NCBI RefSeq assembly: GCF_031457805.1
Contig: NZ_JAVDXI010000001.1
Coordinates: 930,001-994,000, forward strand
Reading direction: 5' to 3'
Length of the DNA: 64,000 nucleotides
From: Caulobacter sp031457805
GTDB lineage: Bacteria; Pseudomonadota; Alphaproteobacteria; Caulobacterales; Caulobacteraceae
The notes beneath the pieces were generated by a model, which saw nothing but the letters and a program-made list of their open reading frames with translations, had not been told where the DNA came from and made no database searches. The position numbers and the translations under genes were made by a program. This document shows, in pieces, positions 33,539-42,841 of the stretch (its first letter is position 1; the number at the start of each line of letters is the position of its first letter).

Positions 33539-34357
33539 ATGAGCCTCGCCGTCGATCAACGCGCCGTCGAAAGCCTGCTGGCCTTCTGGGCCGATGCGGG
33601 TGTCGAGGCCCTGTACGCCGAAGCGCCGATCGATCGGCTGGCGGAGGGCGCGGCGATGCTCCGCGCCAAGAGCCAACCACCGCCGCCTGCGCCCGTCGCC
33701 CGCCCCGGCATGGCCATCGTCCGCTCGCCCGACATCGCCTCGGCCGTCGCCGCCGCTAAGGCCGCCGCCGCTGCCTGCAACGATCTTGAGAGCCTGGCCG
33801 CCGCCATCGCCGCCTTCGAGGGCTGCCCGCTGAAGAGCCAGGGTGCCAAGCAGGCTGTGTTCTCGCGCGGCGTCAGCGACGCCCCGCTGATGATCATCGG
33901 TGAAGGCCCCGGCGCCGACGAGGACGCCCAGGGACAACCGTTCGTGGGCCGCGCGGGCAAGCTTCTCGATCGCATGCTCAAAGCCGCAGGCCTCGAAGAT
34001 CGTGTGTTCATCACCAACACCGTGTTCTGGCGCCCGCCGGGCAACCGCACCCCGACGCCGCAAGAGCAAGCCGTCTGCGCGCCCTTCGTCGAGCGCGCCA
34101 TCGCGCTGGTGAAGCCCAAGATGCTGCTTCTGGCCGGCGGCGCGTCGGCCAAGGCCATGCTCAAGCGCGATGAAGGCATTCTGACCATGCGGGGGCGCTG
34201 GTTCGAGTGGGTCGCCGAAGACCAGTCGATGGAACTGCCGGCCATGCCGACGCTGCACCCGGCCTTCCTGCTGCGGACGCCCGCTCAAAAGAAGAAGGCC
34301 TGGCAGGATCTTTTGACCCTGACCGAGCGACTTGATCGACCGGACCGCCCGCACTAA
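33539..34357 (+). CDS. Uracil-DNA glycosylase, family 4-like
   Basis: A 272-residue UDG superfamily protein excising uracil from DNA. Motif A is IIGEGPGADEDAQGQPFVGRAG (about 119-140), and the C-terminal motif is THLHPAFLLR-like TLHPAFLLR. Family 4 enzymes hold a [4Fe-4S] cluster with four cysteines, including a C-x2-C pair; here I see cysteines only at 80, 95 and 180 and no C-x2-C, so the cluster may be absent or use other residues. The N-terminal 100 residues are an Ala-rich extension typical of alphaproteobacterial members. It overlaps or abuts the lytic transglycosylase gene. Confidence 0.88.
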   Translation: MSLAVDQRAVESLLAFWADAGVEALYAEAPIDRLAEGAAMLRAKSQPPPPAPVARPGMAIVRSPDIASAVAAAKAAAAACNDLESLAAAIAAFEGCPLKSQGAKQAVFSRGVSDAPLMIIGEGPGADEDAQGQPFVGRAGKLLDRMLKAAGLEDRVFITNTVFWRPPGNRTPTPQEQAVCAPFVERAIALVKPKMLLLAGGASAKAMLKRDEGILTMRGRWFEWVAEDQSMELPAMPTLHPAFLLRTPAQKKKAWQDLLTLTERLDRPDRPH

Positions 34358-34409
34358 GATTTCAGCAACCAGTCGGAACGGGGACGCGCATCTTTCGGGG
34401 GAGCGCGTA

Positions 34410-36020
34410 TTGCTTTTGCAGCTTTGGGCTCGCCTTCTGGCCGTGCTGTCGGCCTTTGTGTTGTCCGTCGCCGCCTTGGCCGCACAGGCCAGCGGGCTTG
34501 AGCCCCTGTCTCCCGATGATGTCCGGTACTACCGCGCGGCGTTCGCCGCCGCCGATCGCGGCGACTTCGCCAGCGCCGAAGCCGCCTTCGCCAACACCCG
34601 CGATCGCACCCTGGCCGGCCGCCTGACGTTCGCAAAGATCATGCATCCGACGCGCTATTCGGCGAGCTACGGCGAGCTGACCCGCTGGCTGGACAGCCAT
34701 GCCGAGGAGGCCGGCGCAGATCGGGTCTACAGCCTGGCCCTGAAGCGCATGCCGAAGGGCAAACGCGTGATCGAGCCCACGATCCCCACCCTGTTCATCG
34801 CCGACGAGACCGGCCCGCCGCCGGCGGACAAGGGCCGCGCGGCGCGTGAAGCCTACTATTCAGGCGACGTGAAACAGGCGCTCGCCCTGGCCATCGCCGG
34901 GGGCGAGCGTTGGATCGCGGGGCTGTCGGCGATCCGGCTCGGCGACGCCGCCCAGGCGCAACGCTTCTTCGAACAGGTCGCCGACGACGAACACGAGGAC
35001 GAGTGGCTGCGCGCCGCCGGCGCCTTCTGGGCCGCGCGCGCCGCCAGCCAGCAGGGCCATGGCGGTCAGGCGCGTGATCTGCTGCTCAAGGCCGCCCATT
35101 CGCCCCACACCTTCTATGGCATGATCGCCGCGCGACAGCTGACCCTGGCCGGCGTTCCCGTGACGGAGCCGCGGGAAGATCCGATCGCCACCCTGCTCAC
35201 GCGGGTCGCCTATACCGGGCCCGACACCGAGTCGCTGAACGCCCTGGTCACCGTCGATCCCCGTGCGCGACGCGCCGCCGCCCTGGCGCAGGTCGGTCGC
35301 TGGCGCGAAGCGGGCGAGGAGCTGCGCGCCGGACTCTCGCTGGCCGACACCGGGGCCCTTCGCGCCGACTGGACCACCCTGGCCCTGGCGCTGAACGCCA
35401 AGGCGCCGCTCAACGCCGGCCGCCCCGTGCGGCGCGTGGGCGGCGAGGACTATCCGCTGCCGCCGCTGGATCCGATCGGCGGCTTCACGATCGACAAGGC
35501 CATGGTCTACGCCCTGGTGCGCCAGGAAAGCCGTTTCGATCCCCTCGCCGTCTCCAACGCCGGCGCGGTGGGCCTGATGCAGGTGCGCCCGACTTCGGCC
35601 GCCGACGTCGTCGGCGACGACCGGCTGCGCTCCGACAACTCGCCGTTGTTCGACCCCGCCTTCAATCTGCGCGCGGGTCAGGACTATTTCACCTGGCTGA
35701 TGGACCGGGGCCTCAAGAGCCCGGACGTCCTGCGCGCGGTGGCGGCCTATAACGGCGGTCCCGCCACCCTGAACCGGACGCTCGCCCAACTGGGCGCCGA
35801 CTGCGACAGCCTGCTGCTAATCGAGAGCCTGCCATTCAAGGAAACCCGCAACTACGTCGAGAAAGTGATGGCCAGCTACTGGACCTACCGCCGGCTGATG
35901 GGCGCGGAGAACCGGACGCTCGACGCCGTGGCCAGCGGGGCTCGGACCGTGGACTTCCGCCTGGATCCGCAGGTCGAGATGCCCACGACCATCGACCAGT
36001 TGATGGCGCAGTTGCCGTAA
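34410..36020 (+). CDS. Soluble lytic murein transglycosylase
   Basis: A 536-residue periplasmic enzyme cleaving the MurNAc-GlcNAc bond of peptidoglycan. A signal peptide (LWARLLAVLSAFVLSVAALA, cleavage near QASG) leads into a long helical superhelix domain (about 40-370) and a C-terminal SLT domain: catalytic Glu in YALVRQESRFDP, then AVGLMQV and AAYNGGP. The start is TTG at 34410 because GGGGGAG at 34397-34403 is optimally placed; an in-frame ATG at 34332 would overlap the glycosylase gene by 26 bases and spoil the signal peptide. It resembles the SdpA/Slt70 type in Caulobacter, but I do not assign the paralogue. Confidence 0.92.
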   Translation: MLLQLWARLLAVLSAFVLSVAALAAQASGLEPLSPDDVRYYRAAFAAADRGDFASAEAAFANTRDRTLAGRLTFAKIMHPTRYSASYGELTRWLDSHAEEAGADRVYSLALKRMPKGKRVIEPTIPTLFIADETGPPPADKGRAAREAYYSGDVKQALALAIAGGERWIAGLSAIRLGDAAQAQRFFEQVADDEHEDEWLRAAGAFWAARAASQQGHGGQARDLLLKAAHSPHTFYGMIAARQLTLAGVPVTEPREDPIATLLTRVAYTGPDTESLNALVTVDPRARRAAALAQVGRWREAGEELRAGLSLADTGALRADWTTLALALNAKAPLNAGRPVRRVGGEDYPLPPLDPIGGFTIDKAMVYALVRQESRFDPLAVSNAGAVGLMQVRPTSAADVVGDDRLRSDNSPLFDPAFNLRAGQDYFTWLMDRGLKSPDVLRAVAAYNGGPATLNRTLAQLGADCDSLLLIESLPFKETRNYVEKVMASYWTYRRLMGAENRTLDAVASGARTVDFRLDPQVEMPTTIDQLMAQLP

Positions 36021-36047
36021 GGCCTCAGCGCCCCTTCTTTTCTTCCC

Positions 36048-36515
36048 CTAGTAGGCCAGGACCTTGGCCTTGATGGCCTTGGCCAGCCCCTTCTCGTCCA
36101 TCGCCGCGCCTGCGGGCCAGTCCAGGCGACGCAGCAGGACACCGTGAGGCTTGGGGGCCAGGCGCCCCAGCCAGCCGCCCGGCGCGATCAGCAGCCCTGG
36201 CGCGCCGGCGCCGCCGGCCAGATGCCGCTCCACCGGCTCGCGCCAGCCCTCGCGCAGCACCGGATCCGTCCGTAGCGTCAGAATCCAGTCGCCCCGTGAC
36301 GCCCCTGCGCCCGCCGCCAGCCGATCCTTGACCTCACCCTTGGCGCGCACTAGCTGAGCGCCACTGTCCTCGGCCAGGGCCTCGACGCCTGGCTCATCGC
36401 CGGCGACCAGCACCACTTCCTTGACAAGACCATCGACCGCAGCAGGCACCAGCATGGCCATCTGCGCGGCCAGGCCCGGCAGGTCTTCGGAGGCGACGAG
36501 AACGACGGAGATCAT
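36048..36515 (-). CDS. Hypothetical protein with partial glycosyltransferase-2-like fold
   Basis: A 155-residue protein. MISVVLVASEDLPGLAAQM at the start and the later strand DWILTLRTDPVLREGW look like the nucleotide-sugar half of a GT-A (family 2) fold, but the usual D-x-D metal motif is missing (RTD instead) and the protein is too short for a full enzyme. It could be a degenerate relative or a binding domain. It is 107 bases downstream of the radical SAM gene and ends just after the transglycosylase gene, convergent with it. Confidence 0.7.
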   Translation of the reverse strand: MISVVLVASEDLPGLAAQMAMLVPAAVDGLVKEVVLVAGDEPGVEALAEDSGAQLVRAKGEVKDRLAAGAGASRGDWILTLRTDPVLREGWREPVERHLAGGAGAPGLLIAPGGWLGRLAPKPHGVLLRRLDWPAGAAMDEKGLAKAIKAKVLAY

Positions 36516-36622
36516 GTCCCTGCTTCGCGAGCCAGGACGGCGCGGTCAAGAGGCCGGAGGTGGTCTTTTGTTCGGCGCTTTTTTCTTCACGCAAACCGGG
36601 ACCACTTCGCTGGAAACAGACT

Positions 36623-37705
36623 CTAGCCAAAGAGATCCATCTGCGCGGCCGGCGGGCGCGGCGGTTTGAACTGGCTGATGTCCAGAGCGGTCCAAGGCTG
36701 GTCCAGCCCAAACCGCTTGACCGCGAGATGGAACCGCTGCCGGAGCACCTCAGCGACCGGACCGTCGCCGACCATGCGATCGCCCCAGGCGGCCCTATAG
36801 ACCTCGCCCGATCGGATCTGGCGGACCAGCGACATCACCTTGCGAGCACGGTCTGGGTGGTCACTCTGGAGCCACTCCTCGAACAGTTGGGCGATCTCGC
36901 GCGGCAGGCGCAGCGCTACATAGCCCGCCCCGCGCGCGCCGGCCTTGCCGGCCGCCTCCAGCACCGCCTCAACCTCATGGTCGTTGAGGCCAGGGATCGC
37001 CGGCGCAAACATGACGGTGACGGGAACGCCCGCCTCCGTCAGCCGGCGCACCGCCTCGACGCGCTTGCCGGGCGTGGCCGCGCGCGGCTCCATGCTGCGC
37101 GCCAGCCGGCGATCCAGGGTCGTGATCGAGATCGCCACCCGTGTCAGCCCCCGCTCGGCCATGCGGCTCAGCACATCCAGGTCCCGCAGGATCAGCGTCG
37201 ATTTGGTGATCAGCGTGAACGGATGGCCGAACCGCTCCAGGGTCTCGATCACCTGTCGGGTGACGCGCAGCGTCTTTTCGTCAGGCTGATAAGGATCGGT
37301 GTCACCGCCGATATGGATCGTGGCGGGCTTGTAGCCGGGCTTGGACAGCTCCTTGGCGAGCAGTTCGCCCGCCTGCGGCTTGAAGAAGATCTTGCTCTCG
37401 AAATCCAGGCCCGGCGACAGGCCCAGATAGGCATGCGCCGGCCGGGCGTAGCAGTAGATGCAGCCATGGCTGCAGCCCCGATAGGGATTGATCGAACGGT
37501 CAAACCCGACGTCCGGGCTCTGGTTGCGGGCGATGATCGTCCGCGACTTCATGGGCTGCAGTTGGGTGAGGACTTGAGCGGGCTCTTCGTCCCCACTCCA
37601 GCCATCGTCAAAGGTCTCGCGCACCTGAGACTCAAAGCGCCCCGTCCGGTTCGATTTCGCGCCCCGCCCTCGCGCGGCGGGCCCAAGTTTCGCTGCCTCT
37701 GCCAT
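36623..37705 (-). CDS. PA0069 family radical SAM protein
   Basis: A 360-residue radical SAM enzyme. The cluster motif C-x3-C-x2-C is in NPYRGCSHGCIYCYARP (about 79-95), preceded by RNQSPDVGFDRSIN, and followed by IHIGGDTDPYQPDE and LITKST (SAM-site strands). These features define the PA0069 family, related to spore photoproduct lyase-like proteins; substrate unknown. Start at 37705 (MAEAAKLG) has no clear ribosome site; an ATG 10 codons upstream is equally unsupported. The C-terminus ends in QMDLFG, reminiscent of clamp-binding QxxLF peptides, which is suggestive only. Confidence 0.88.
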   Translation of the reverse strand: MAEAAKLGPAARGRGAKSNRTGRFESQVRETFDDGWSGDEEPAQVLTQLQPMKSRTIIARNQSPDVGFDRSINPYRGCSHGCIYCYARPAHAYLGLSPGLDFESKIFFKPQAGELLAKELSKPGYKPATIHIGGDTDPYQPDEKTLRVTRQVIETLERFGHPFTLITKSTLILRDLDVLSRMAERGLTRVAISITTLDRRLARSMEPRAATPGKRVEAVRRLTEAGVPVTVMFAPAIPGLNDHEVEAVLEAAGKAGARGAGYVALRLPREIAQLFEEWLQSDHPDRARKVMSLVRQIRSGEVYRAAWGDRMVGDGPVAEVLRQRFHLAVKRFGLDQPWTALDISQFKPPRPPAAQMDLFG

Positions 37706-37769
37706 GTTGGCATGATGCGCGATCAACATGAACATAACAAGAACATTTGTACGACATCGCCGGGTGCGC

Positions 37770-39014
37770 TCAGCCCCTGGTCGCCAACCCGTCCAGATAC
37801 TGGCGGATATTCGCCGCCTGCGCCGCCGTGCCGGCCAGAGCGATGGCGCGGTCGAAGGCCCGACGCGCGTCGGCGACCCGCCCCGCCTGCATCAGGAAAG
37901 CCCCGCGCGCGCCGTGATAGTGAAAATAGGCGTCGAGCCGCTCGCCCAGAGGCTCGATCATCGCGAGCGCGGCATCCGGCCCGCGAACCTTAACGACCGC
38001 CACCGCCCGGTTCAGGGTGATCACGGGCGAAGGCTGCATGATCTCCAAAACGGCGTAGAGGCGGTCGATCCCCGCCCAGTCGGTGTCTTCGGCCCGCGCC
38101 GCCCGGGCATGCAGCGCCGCGATCGCAGCCTGCACCTGATAGGGGCCCGGAGCCTGCTTGAGCATCGCCTTGTCGATCAGGGCGAGCCCCTCATCGATCA
38201 TCCTGCGATTCCAGAGACTTCGGTCCTGATCCTCCAGCAGGATCGCCGCGCCGTCATCGGCGAAGCGGGCGTCGGACCGCGCATGTTGGAGCAGCAGCAG
38301 CGCGGTCAGACCCATCATCTCCGGTTCGGCCGGCAACAGGCGCAGCAACAGGCGCGCGAGACGAATGGCCTCGTCGCAAAGACCGCCCTTGGCCTCAAGC
38401 GCCTTGCCGCTGGCCGAATAGCCCTCGTTGAAGACCAGATAGATCATCGCCGCGACCGCCGCAAACCGCTCGGCGCGCTCGACGGGACCCGGCGCCTCGA
38501 ACGGCGCGTCGCCGGCGCCGATCCTGGCCTTGGCCCGCGTGATGCGCTGCTCCATCGCCGCGTCGCTGACCACGAAGGCCCGCGCGATCTCCCTGACCGA
38601 GAGGCCCGAGACAATCCGCAGCGCCAGGGCGATCTGCTGCGTCGCCGGGAGGTCCGGATGGCAGCAGATGAACAGCAGCCGCAGGACATCATCACGGTAG
38701 TGCGCGCTGTCCAGCCGTTCGGCCGCCTCAGCCTCGGCGTCTTCGAGATCAGAGAGCAGGTGCTCGGGCGGCAGCGCCGTGTTTCGGCTGGTCTTGCGAA
38801 CCGCGTCGATGGCGGCGTTGCGGCCGACCATGATCAGCCAGGCGGTCGGGTCACGCGGCGGCCCATTCTTTGGCCAGGCCTTCAGGGCGCGCAGGCAGGC
38901 GTCCTGAAAGGCCTCCTCGGCGGCGTCCATGTCGCGGAAATAGCGCAACAGCGCCGCCATGGCCTGGGGCCGAGCGGCGGCGATCGCGCCCTCGATCCAG
39001 CCGAGGTCGATCAC
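37770..39014 (-). CDS. ECF RNA polymerase sigma factor with C-terminal extension (ECF42 type)
   Basis: A 414-residue sigma factor: regions sigma2 (about 5-75) and sigma4 (about 105-165, LRIVSGLSVREIARAF, SDAAMEQRITRAK) followed by a DUF6596/TPR-like helical C-terminal domain of about 230 residues. This layout and the adjacent DGPF/YCII protein define group ECF42, where the long extension, rather than an anti-sigma factor, is thought to control activity. The start is GTG at 39014, overlapping the YCII stop (GTGA), so the pair is translationally coupled. No anti-sigma gene is present nearby. Confidence 0.88.
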   Translation of the reverse strand: MIDLGWIEGAIAAARPQAMAALLRYFRDMDAAEEAFQDACLRALKAWPKNGPPRDPTAWLIMVGRNAAIDAVRKTSRNTALPPEHLLSDLEDAEAEAAERLDSAHYRDDVLRLLFICCHPDLPATQQIALALRIVSGLSVREIARAFVVSDAAMEQRITRAKARIGAGDAPFEAPGPVERAERFAAVAAMIYLVFNEGYSASGKALEAKGGLCDEAIRLARLLLRLLPAEPEMMGLTALLLLQHARSDARFADDGAAILLEDQDRSLWNRRMIDEGLALIDKAMLKQAPGPYQVQAAIAALHARAARAEDTDWAGIDRLYAVLEIMQPSPVITLNRAVAVVKVRGPDAALAMIEPLGERLDAYFHYHGARGAFLMQAGRVADARRAFDRAIALAGTAAQAANIRQYLDGLATRG

Positions 39015-39382
39015 GCGCCCGCCGGACCCGGCTGAAACATGGCGATGGGACGGATCTCGTAGGACCCGCCGGGATTGGCCTTGCCCAGATCCTTGGCGAT
39101 CTGCAGGGCGCCGTCGAGGGACTCGCAGTCGACGACGTAGAAGCCCAGAAGTTGCTCCTTGGTCTCGGCGAAGGGCCCGTCCAGCACCAGGGGCGGTTCG
39201 CGATCCTTGCGCAGGGTGGTCGCCGCCGTCGTCGGCATCAGGCGCGCGACGGGGCCCAAGCGCCCCTCCTCGGCCAAGCGCTGCTGGACCGCGCCGAGCT
39301 TCTCCATCACGACCTCGTCCTCCGCCTTGGACCAGGCGCAGACGACGTCTTCGTAGTTGTAGCAAAGAATGGCGTAGAGCAT
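39011..39382 (-). CDS. YCII/DGPF domain protein, partner of the sigma factor
   Basis: A 123-residue protein of the YCII superfamily with the diagnostic VLDGPFAETKEQLLGFYVVD segment (about 68-87). DGPF proteins are almost always encoded next to ECF42-type sigma factors, and are proposed to be regulated by or with them; their chemical role is unknown (YciI fold members include dimeric ferredoxin-like enzymes). The N-terminus MLYAILCYNYEDVVCAWSK is the expected first strand and helix. It overlaps the sigma-factor start by 4 bases. Confidence 0.9.
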   Translation of the reverse strand: MLYAILCYNYEDVVCAWSKAEDEVVMEKLGAVQQRLAEEGRLGPVARLMPTTAATTLRKDREPPLVLDGPFAETKEQLLGFYVVDCESLDGALQIAKDLGKANPGGSYEIRPIAMFQPGPAGA

Positions 39383-39456
39383 GGGCGGTCCTCTTCTCCC
39401 CTTACAAGGACGGCGGACTATGGCGTCTTCCGACAGCGCACGGGAAGATTTTGAGT

Positions 39457-40464
39457 TCAGGCCCCGAGCGCGCGAAGGCGACGACGGACGGGCTCGTCAT
39501 AGACCTTGAGCACGACCCACGCCCCGATGACGATCAGCAGCATCGCGGTGATCGCAAAGCCGGCGGGATAGCCTTCTCCGCCCAAGGCGCGGTAGGCCCG
39601 AAGCAACAGCTCCCAGCCCAGCCAGTGCAGCGCATAGAGCGGATAGGATATCGCTCCGGCGACACGACAGACCTCGCCGACGAGGCCAGTCGGATCCTGG
39701 CGTCCGGCCAGGACCATCAACGGAAAGACGATGCTGACGCAGGCGAAGTCGTAAAGCCAGTTGAGCGGCGTCCAGGGCGCGCAGACCACCGCGCCCAGAA
39801 GGATCGCCAGCACCCAGACCGGCGCCGTCCAGGCGACGAAGGCCTGCATGCGGTAACAGCCCCAGCCCAGCAGGAACGCGAAGAGGGTGCGCAGGAAACT
39901 GATGACGAAGGTGCCGCGATCCCAGCCCGTCAGGACGCCGCCCATGCCGTGGGCGACATAGAGCATCACCGGCAGCAGCAGCACGACCAGCAGCACATGC
40001 CCCAGGACGCTCAACCGGCGTAAGGGGAACCAAGCGGCGCCCACCGCCAGCTCGAAGAACAGCGACCAAGCAGGCGGGTTCAACGGAAAGAGCGGCGAGA
40101 AGCCGTTCTCGTCGATCCAGATCCGCGGGATCATCAGCAGGCCCAAGGCCAGCCAACCCGGCACGGCCTCGCGATGCTGGATGATCACGAAGGCGCCGCC
40201 CAGCATGGTGAGCGCGATCAGGGGCCAAAGGCGCACCAGGCGCTGGCGCATGAACCCCAGCCAGCTGATCGGACGCGCGCCATAGGCGTGGGCCAGCACG
40301 AAACCGGACAGGCAGAAGAAGAAGTCGACGGCCAGATAGCCGTGCGGAACCAGCCACGGCCGGCCCGTCCAACTGCCGATGTGGTAGAGCATGACCCCCA
40401 CGGCGGCGACACCGCGCAGGCCGTCCAGGGCCTCATACCGCCGCCCCGCCTCGTAAACCCGCAA
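39457..40464 (-). CDS. Acyltransferase 3 family membrane protein
   Basis: A 335-residue polytopic membrane protein of the acyltransferase-3 (OafA/NodX) family, with about ten hydrophobic helices. The first helix carries the R-x10-H signature-like ALDGLRGVAAVGVMLYHIG; FFFCLSGFVLAH and the MRQRLVRLWPL loop are conserved too. Such proteins transfer acetyl or other acyl groups to surface sugars. It lies downstream of the methyltransferase and RNA methyltransferase genes on the same strand (54-base gap), with no polysaccharide genes nearby to identify an acceptor. Confidence 0.9.
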   Translation of the reverse strand: MRVYEAGRRYEALDGLRGVAAVGVMLYHIGSWTGRPWLVPHGYLAVDFFFCLSGFVLAHAYGARPISWLGFMRQRLVRLWPLIALTMLGGAFVIIQHREAVPGWLALGLLMIPRIWIDENGFSPLFPLNPPAWSLFFELAVGAAWFPLRRLSVLGHVLLVVLLLPVMLYVAHGMGGVLTGWDRGTFVISFLRTLFAFLLGWGCYRMQAFVAWTAPVWVLAILLGAVVCAPWTPLNWLYDFACVSIVFPLMVLAGRQDPTGLVGEVCRVAGAISYPLYALHWLGWELLLRAYRALGGEGYPAGFAITAMLLIVIGAWVVLKVYDEPVRRRLRALGA

Positions 40465-40518
40465 ACTCTCGCCCTCGCGCCCGCCTCTGATTAGCCGGGC
40501 GGACGCGCCGCTGGCAAC

Positions 40519-41586
40519 TCAGCCGGCCGGCTTCTCGAACAGCAGGGCCTTGGTGAGAAAGGCGCGGTCTTCGGCGACCAGCCGCAGCCCAACCTCGCCG
40601 AACAGGCTCGGCAGGTCGGTCTCGGCATAGCTGCCGTAGTAGGGCTCGTGGAAATAGACGGGGAAGGCCTCCAGGAGGCGCGCGAGATCGGGCGTATCCG
40701 CTGGCTGGACGGAGTCGACCAGCACCAGAACCCCGCCGGGCTTGAGCACCCGCGACAGGCTGGCCGCCACCACCGGGCGCACGCGCGGCGGCAACTCGTG
40801 GAAGAGATAGACGCAGGTGACGGCGTCCAGAGCGCCATCCGCGAACGGCAGCGCCTCGGCCATGGCCTTGACGCCGCCGACGCCGGTGCGTTGTCGCGCC
40901 TTGCCTAGATAGGCTTCGGACAGATCCAGGCCAGCCAGCGCGGCGCGCGGAAACGTCGCCCGCAGATCCTTGAGGAACGCGCCGGAACCGCACGCCACAT
41001 CGAGGATTTTGGCGTCGCGATGATCACGAGCGCGCCAATGCCTGGCTAACAGCGAAAGCCCGCGCCGCCGCATCGCTCCCGCCGTGCCGGAAAACAACGC
41101 CTCGACCTGAGCGTCATAGCGACGGGCGCTTTCTTGGGTGAACCAGCCCCCCGATTGATAGTGAAAGTTCTGCCGATAGTAGGTCGGATAGACCGAGGGA
41201 TCGGCCGCCTCTCGAACCTCGACTCCATCCCCACGACGTCGGCGTTGATCAACCTCGAAGGCGTCTGCAATGAAGTCCGCGGCCTCCCGCAGGGCGGCCG
41301 ACGGCCGGGCCGGTCCATCCTCGATGGCGGGATAAAGGCCTGCCGAGACATCCCGGGCGTCCTTCTCGAAGGCCTCCAGATAGGCCCGCCGAAGACTGGT
41401 CCGGATCGGCGCCGGGGTCGTCGGCGAGAAGCGCCGGGCCTGCGGCCCGTCGGACGGTCGGGTCAGGGAGCGAGCCAGACCGCCGGTCGCGGTCCACCAG
41501 ACCGCCTTGACGGCGGCCTTGGCGCCCTGGCCTACCGCGTCGAGCGCGAAGGCGGGTCGTCCACGTCCGCTGCTGGTCTGGACCAT
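40519..41586 (-). CDS. Class I SAM-dependent methyltransferase
   Basis: A 355-residue protein with a C-terminal methyltransferase domain: motif I ILDVACGSGAFLKDL (about 196-210), LAGLDLSEAYLGKAR, AEALPFADGALDAVTCVYLFHELP and LKPGGVLVLVDS, a UbiE/Coq5-like arrangement. The N-terminal 190 residues have no recognised domain and include an Arg-rich stretch (DQRRRRGDG). Substrate is unknown; small-molecule methylation is most likely. Start at 41586 follows GAGGGGG; a start 12 codons upstream would overlap the RNA methyltransferase gene. It begins 7 bases after that gene ends, so they are cotranscribed. Confidence 0.88.
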   Translation of the reverse strand: MVQTSSGRGRPAFALDAVGQGAKAAVKAVWWTATGGLARSLTRPSDGPQARRFSPTTPAPIRTSLRRAYLEAFEKDARDVSAGLYPAIEDGPARPSAALREAADFIADAFEVDQRRRRGDGVEVREAADPSVYPTYYRQNFHYQSGGWFTQESARRYDAQVEALFSGTAGAMRRRGLSLLARHWRARDHRDAKILDVACGSGAFLKDLRATFPRAALAGLDLSEAYLGKARQRTGVGGVKAMAEALPFADGALDAVTCVYLFHELPPRVRPVVAASLSRVLKPGGVLVLVDSVQPADTPDLARLLEAFPVYFHEPYYGSYAETDLPSLFGEVGLRLVAEDRAFLTKALLFEKPAG

Positions 41587-41593
41587 AGCCCCC

Positions 41594-42841
41594 TCACCGC
41601 GTGAAGACTCCGACCAGCTCAATATGGGGCGACCACACGAACTGGTCCACAGGCGTCACCCTCACAAGCTTGAAGCCAGCGTCGACCAGCACGCGCGCAT
41701 CCTTGGCGAAGGTCTGCGGGTTGCACGAAACGCCCACCACCTTGGCGACCTTGGACTTGGCGATCTCGACAGTCTGCTCAGCGGCGCCGGCGCGGGGCGG
41801 GTCGATAACGACGACATCGGTCTTGGCCAGTTCGGTGCTCAGCACGGGACGCCGCACCAGATCCCGCGTCTCGGCGGTGATCGGCTTGAGCCCGGGCGCG
41901 CCGCCGATCGCGGCCTTGAGAGCGCTGATGGCCGGCGCGCTCATTTCGGCAGCGTAGACCTGGGTCACCTCGGCCAGAGGGAAAGTGAAGGTGCCAACGC
42001 CGCAGTAGAGGTCAGCCACGCGGCTGGCGCCCTGGGCCTCGGCGACCGCGAGCTCGACCATCGCCTTCTCAGCGGCGGGGACGGCCTGCAGAAAGCTTCC
42101 GGGCGGCAGGGCGACGACGGCGGAACCGAGCTTCACCAAGGGCTGGCGCGCGCCATAGATCGTCTCACCGGCCAGGGTGACTCGGGCGAAGTCGCCTTCG
42201 CCCGCCGCCATGGCCGCACGCATCCGGGCGTCGGCCGACAACCCGCCGCTCTTGCGCTCGACACCGGTGATGTCGATGTCGAGGCCCGTGGCGGTGAGCG
42301 TGACGTGGAGGGTCGGCGCCGACTTGGGATGCTCCAGAAAGGGTTCGGCAAGGCGCGCCAGGGCCGGCAGCGCCGCCACGAGACGCGGATCGGTGACGGG
42401 GCACTCTTCGATCGACACGAGGTTCCAAGAGCGTCGCTCCTTGAAACCAAGACGCGCGCCCTGCCCCTTGCCACCCTTGCGGGCATGCAGCGCCACGCGA
42501 CGCCGCGACGCCGGGGGCGCCGCGAAGGTCGGCAGGATTTCGGTCTCAAGCCCCTCCATCGACAGCTGGAGCCGAACCTGTTCGGCCTTCCAGGCGCGAT
42601 AGGGCTCAGCCGCCCAGTACTGCAGGGCGCAGCCGCCGCACGTCCCATAGTGACGACAAGTCGGCGTCACGCGCTCCGGACTCGGCGCCAGAATCTCGAC
42701 GACCTCTCCGCGCGCGCCGTCGAACTGGGCTCGAACAATTTCGCCGGGAAGCGTGAGCGGAATGAAGGCGGGCTTGCCGTCGGCGGTGCGCGCGAGCCCG
42801 TCGCCCTGGGCGCCCACCGCGTTGATCGTCAGGTCTTGCAT
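41594..42841 (-). CDS. 23S/tRNA m5U-type RNA methyltransferase (TrmA/RlmC/RlmD family)
   Basis: A 415-residue uridine-C5 RNA methyltransferase. It has an N-terminal TRAM-like domain, the [4Fe-4S] cysteines C62-x5-C68-x2-C71 with a fourth in EECPV, and a C-terminal methyltransferase domain with ADLYCGVGTFTFPLA, VIDPPRAG and the catalytic cysteine in GVSCNPQTF. The cluster favours the RlmD (RumA) lineage over TrmA, but I would not choose the exact uridine target. Start at 42841 (MQDLTINAVG) fits family N-termini. It heads a three-gene minus-strand run. Confidence 0.9.
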   Translation of the reverse strand: MQDLTINAVGAQGDGLARTADGKPAFIPLTLPGEIVRAQFDGARGEVVEILAPSPERVTPTCRHYGTCGGCALQYWAAEPYRAWKAEQVRLQLSMEGLETEILPTFAAPPASRRRVALHARKGGKGQGARLGFKERRSWNLVSIEECPVTDPRLVAALPALARLAEPFLEHPKSAPTLHVTLTATGLDIDITGVERKSGGLSADARMRAAMAAGEGDFARVTLAGETIYGARQPLVKLGSAVVALPPGSFLQAVPAAEKAMVELAVAEAQGASRVADLYCGVGTFTFPLAEVTQVYAAEMSAPAISALKAAIGGAPGLKPITAETRDLVRRPVLSTELAKTDVVVIDPPRAGAAEQTVEIAKSKVAKVVGVSCNPQTFAKDARVLVDAGFKLVRVTPVDQFVWSPHIELVGVFTR

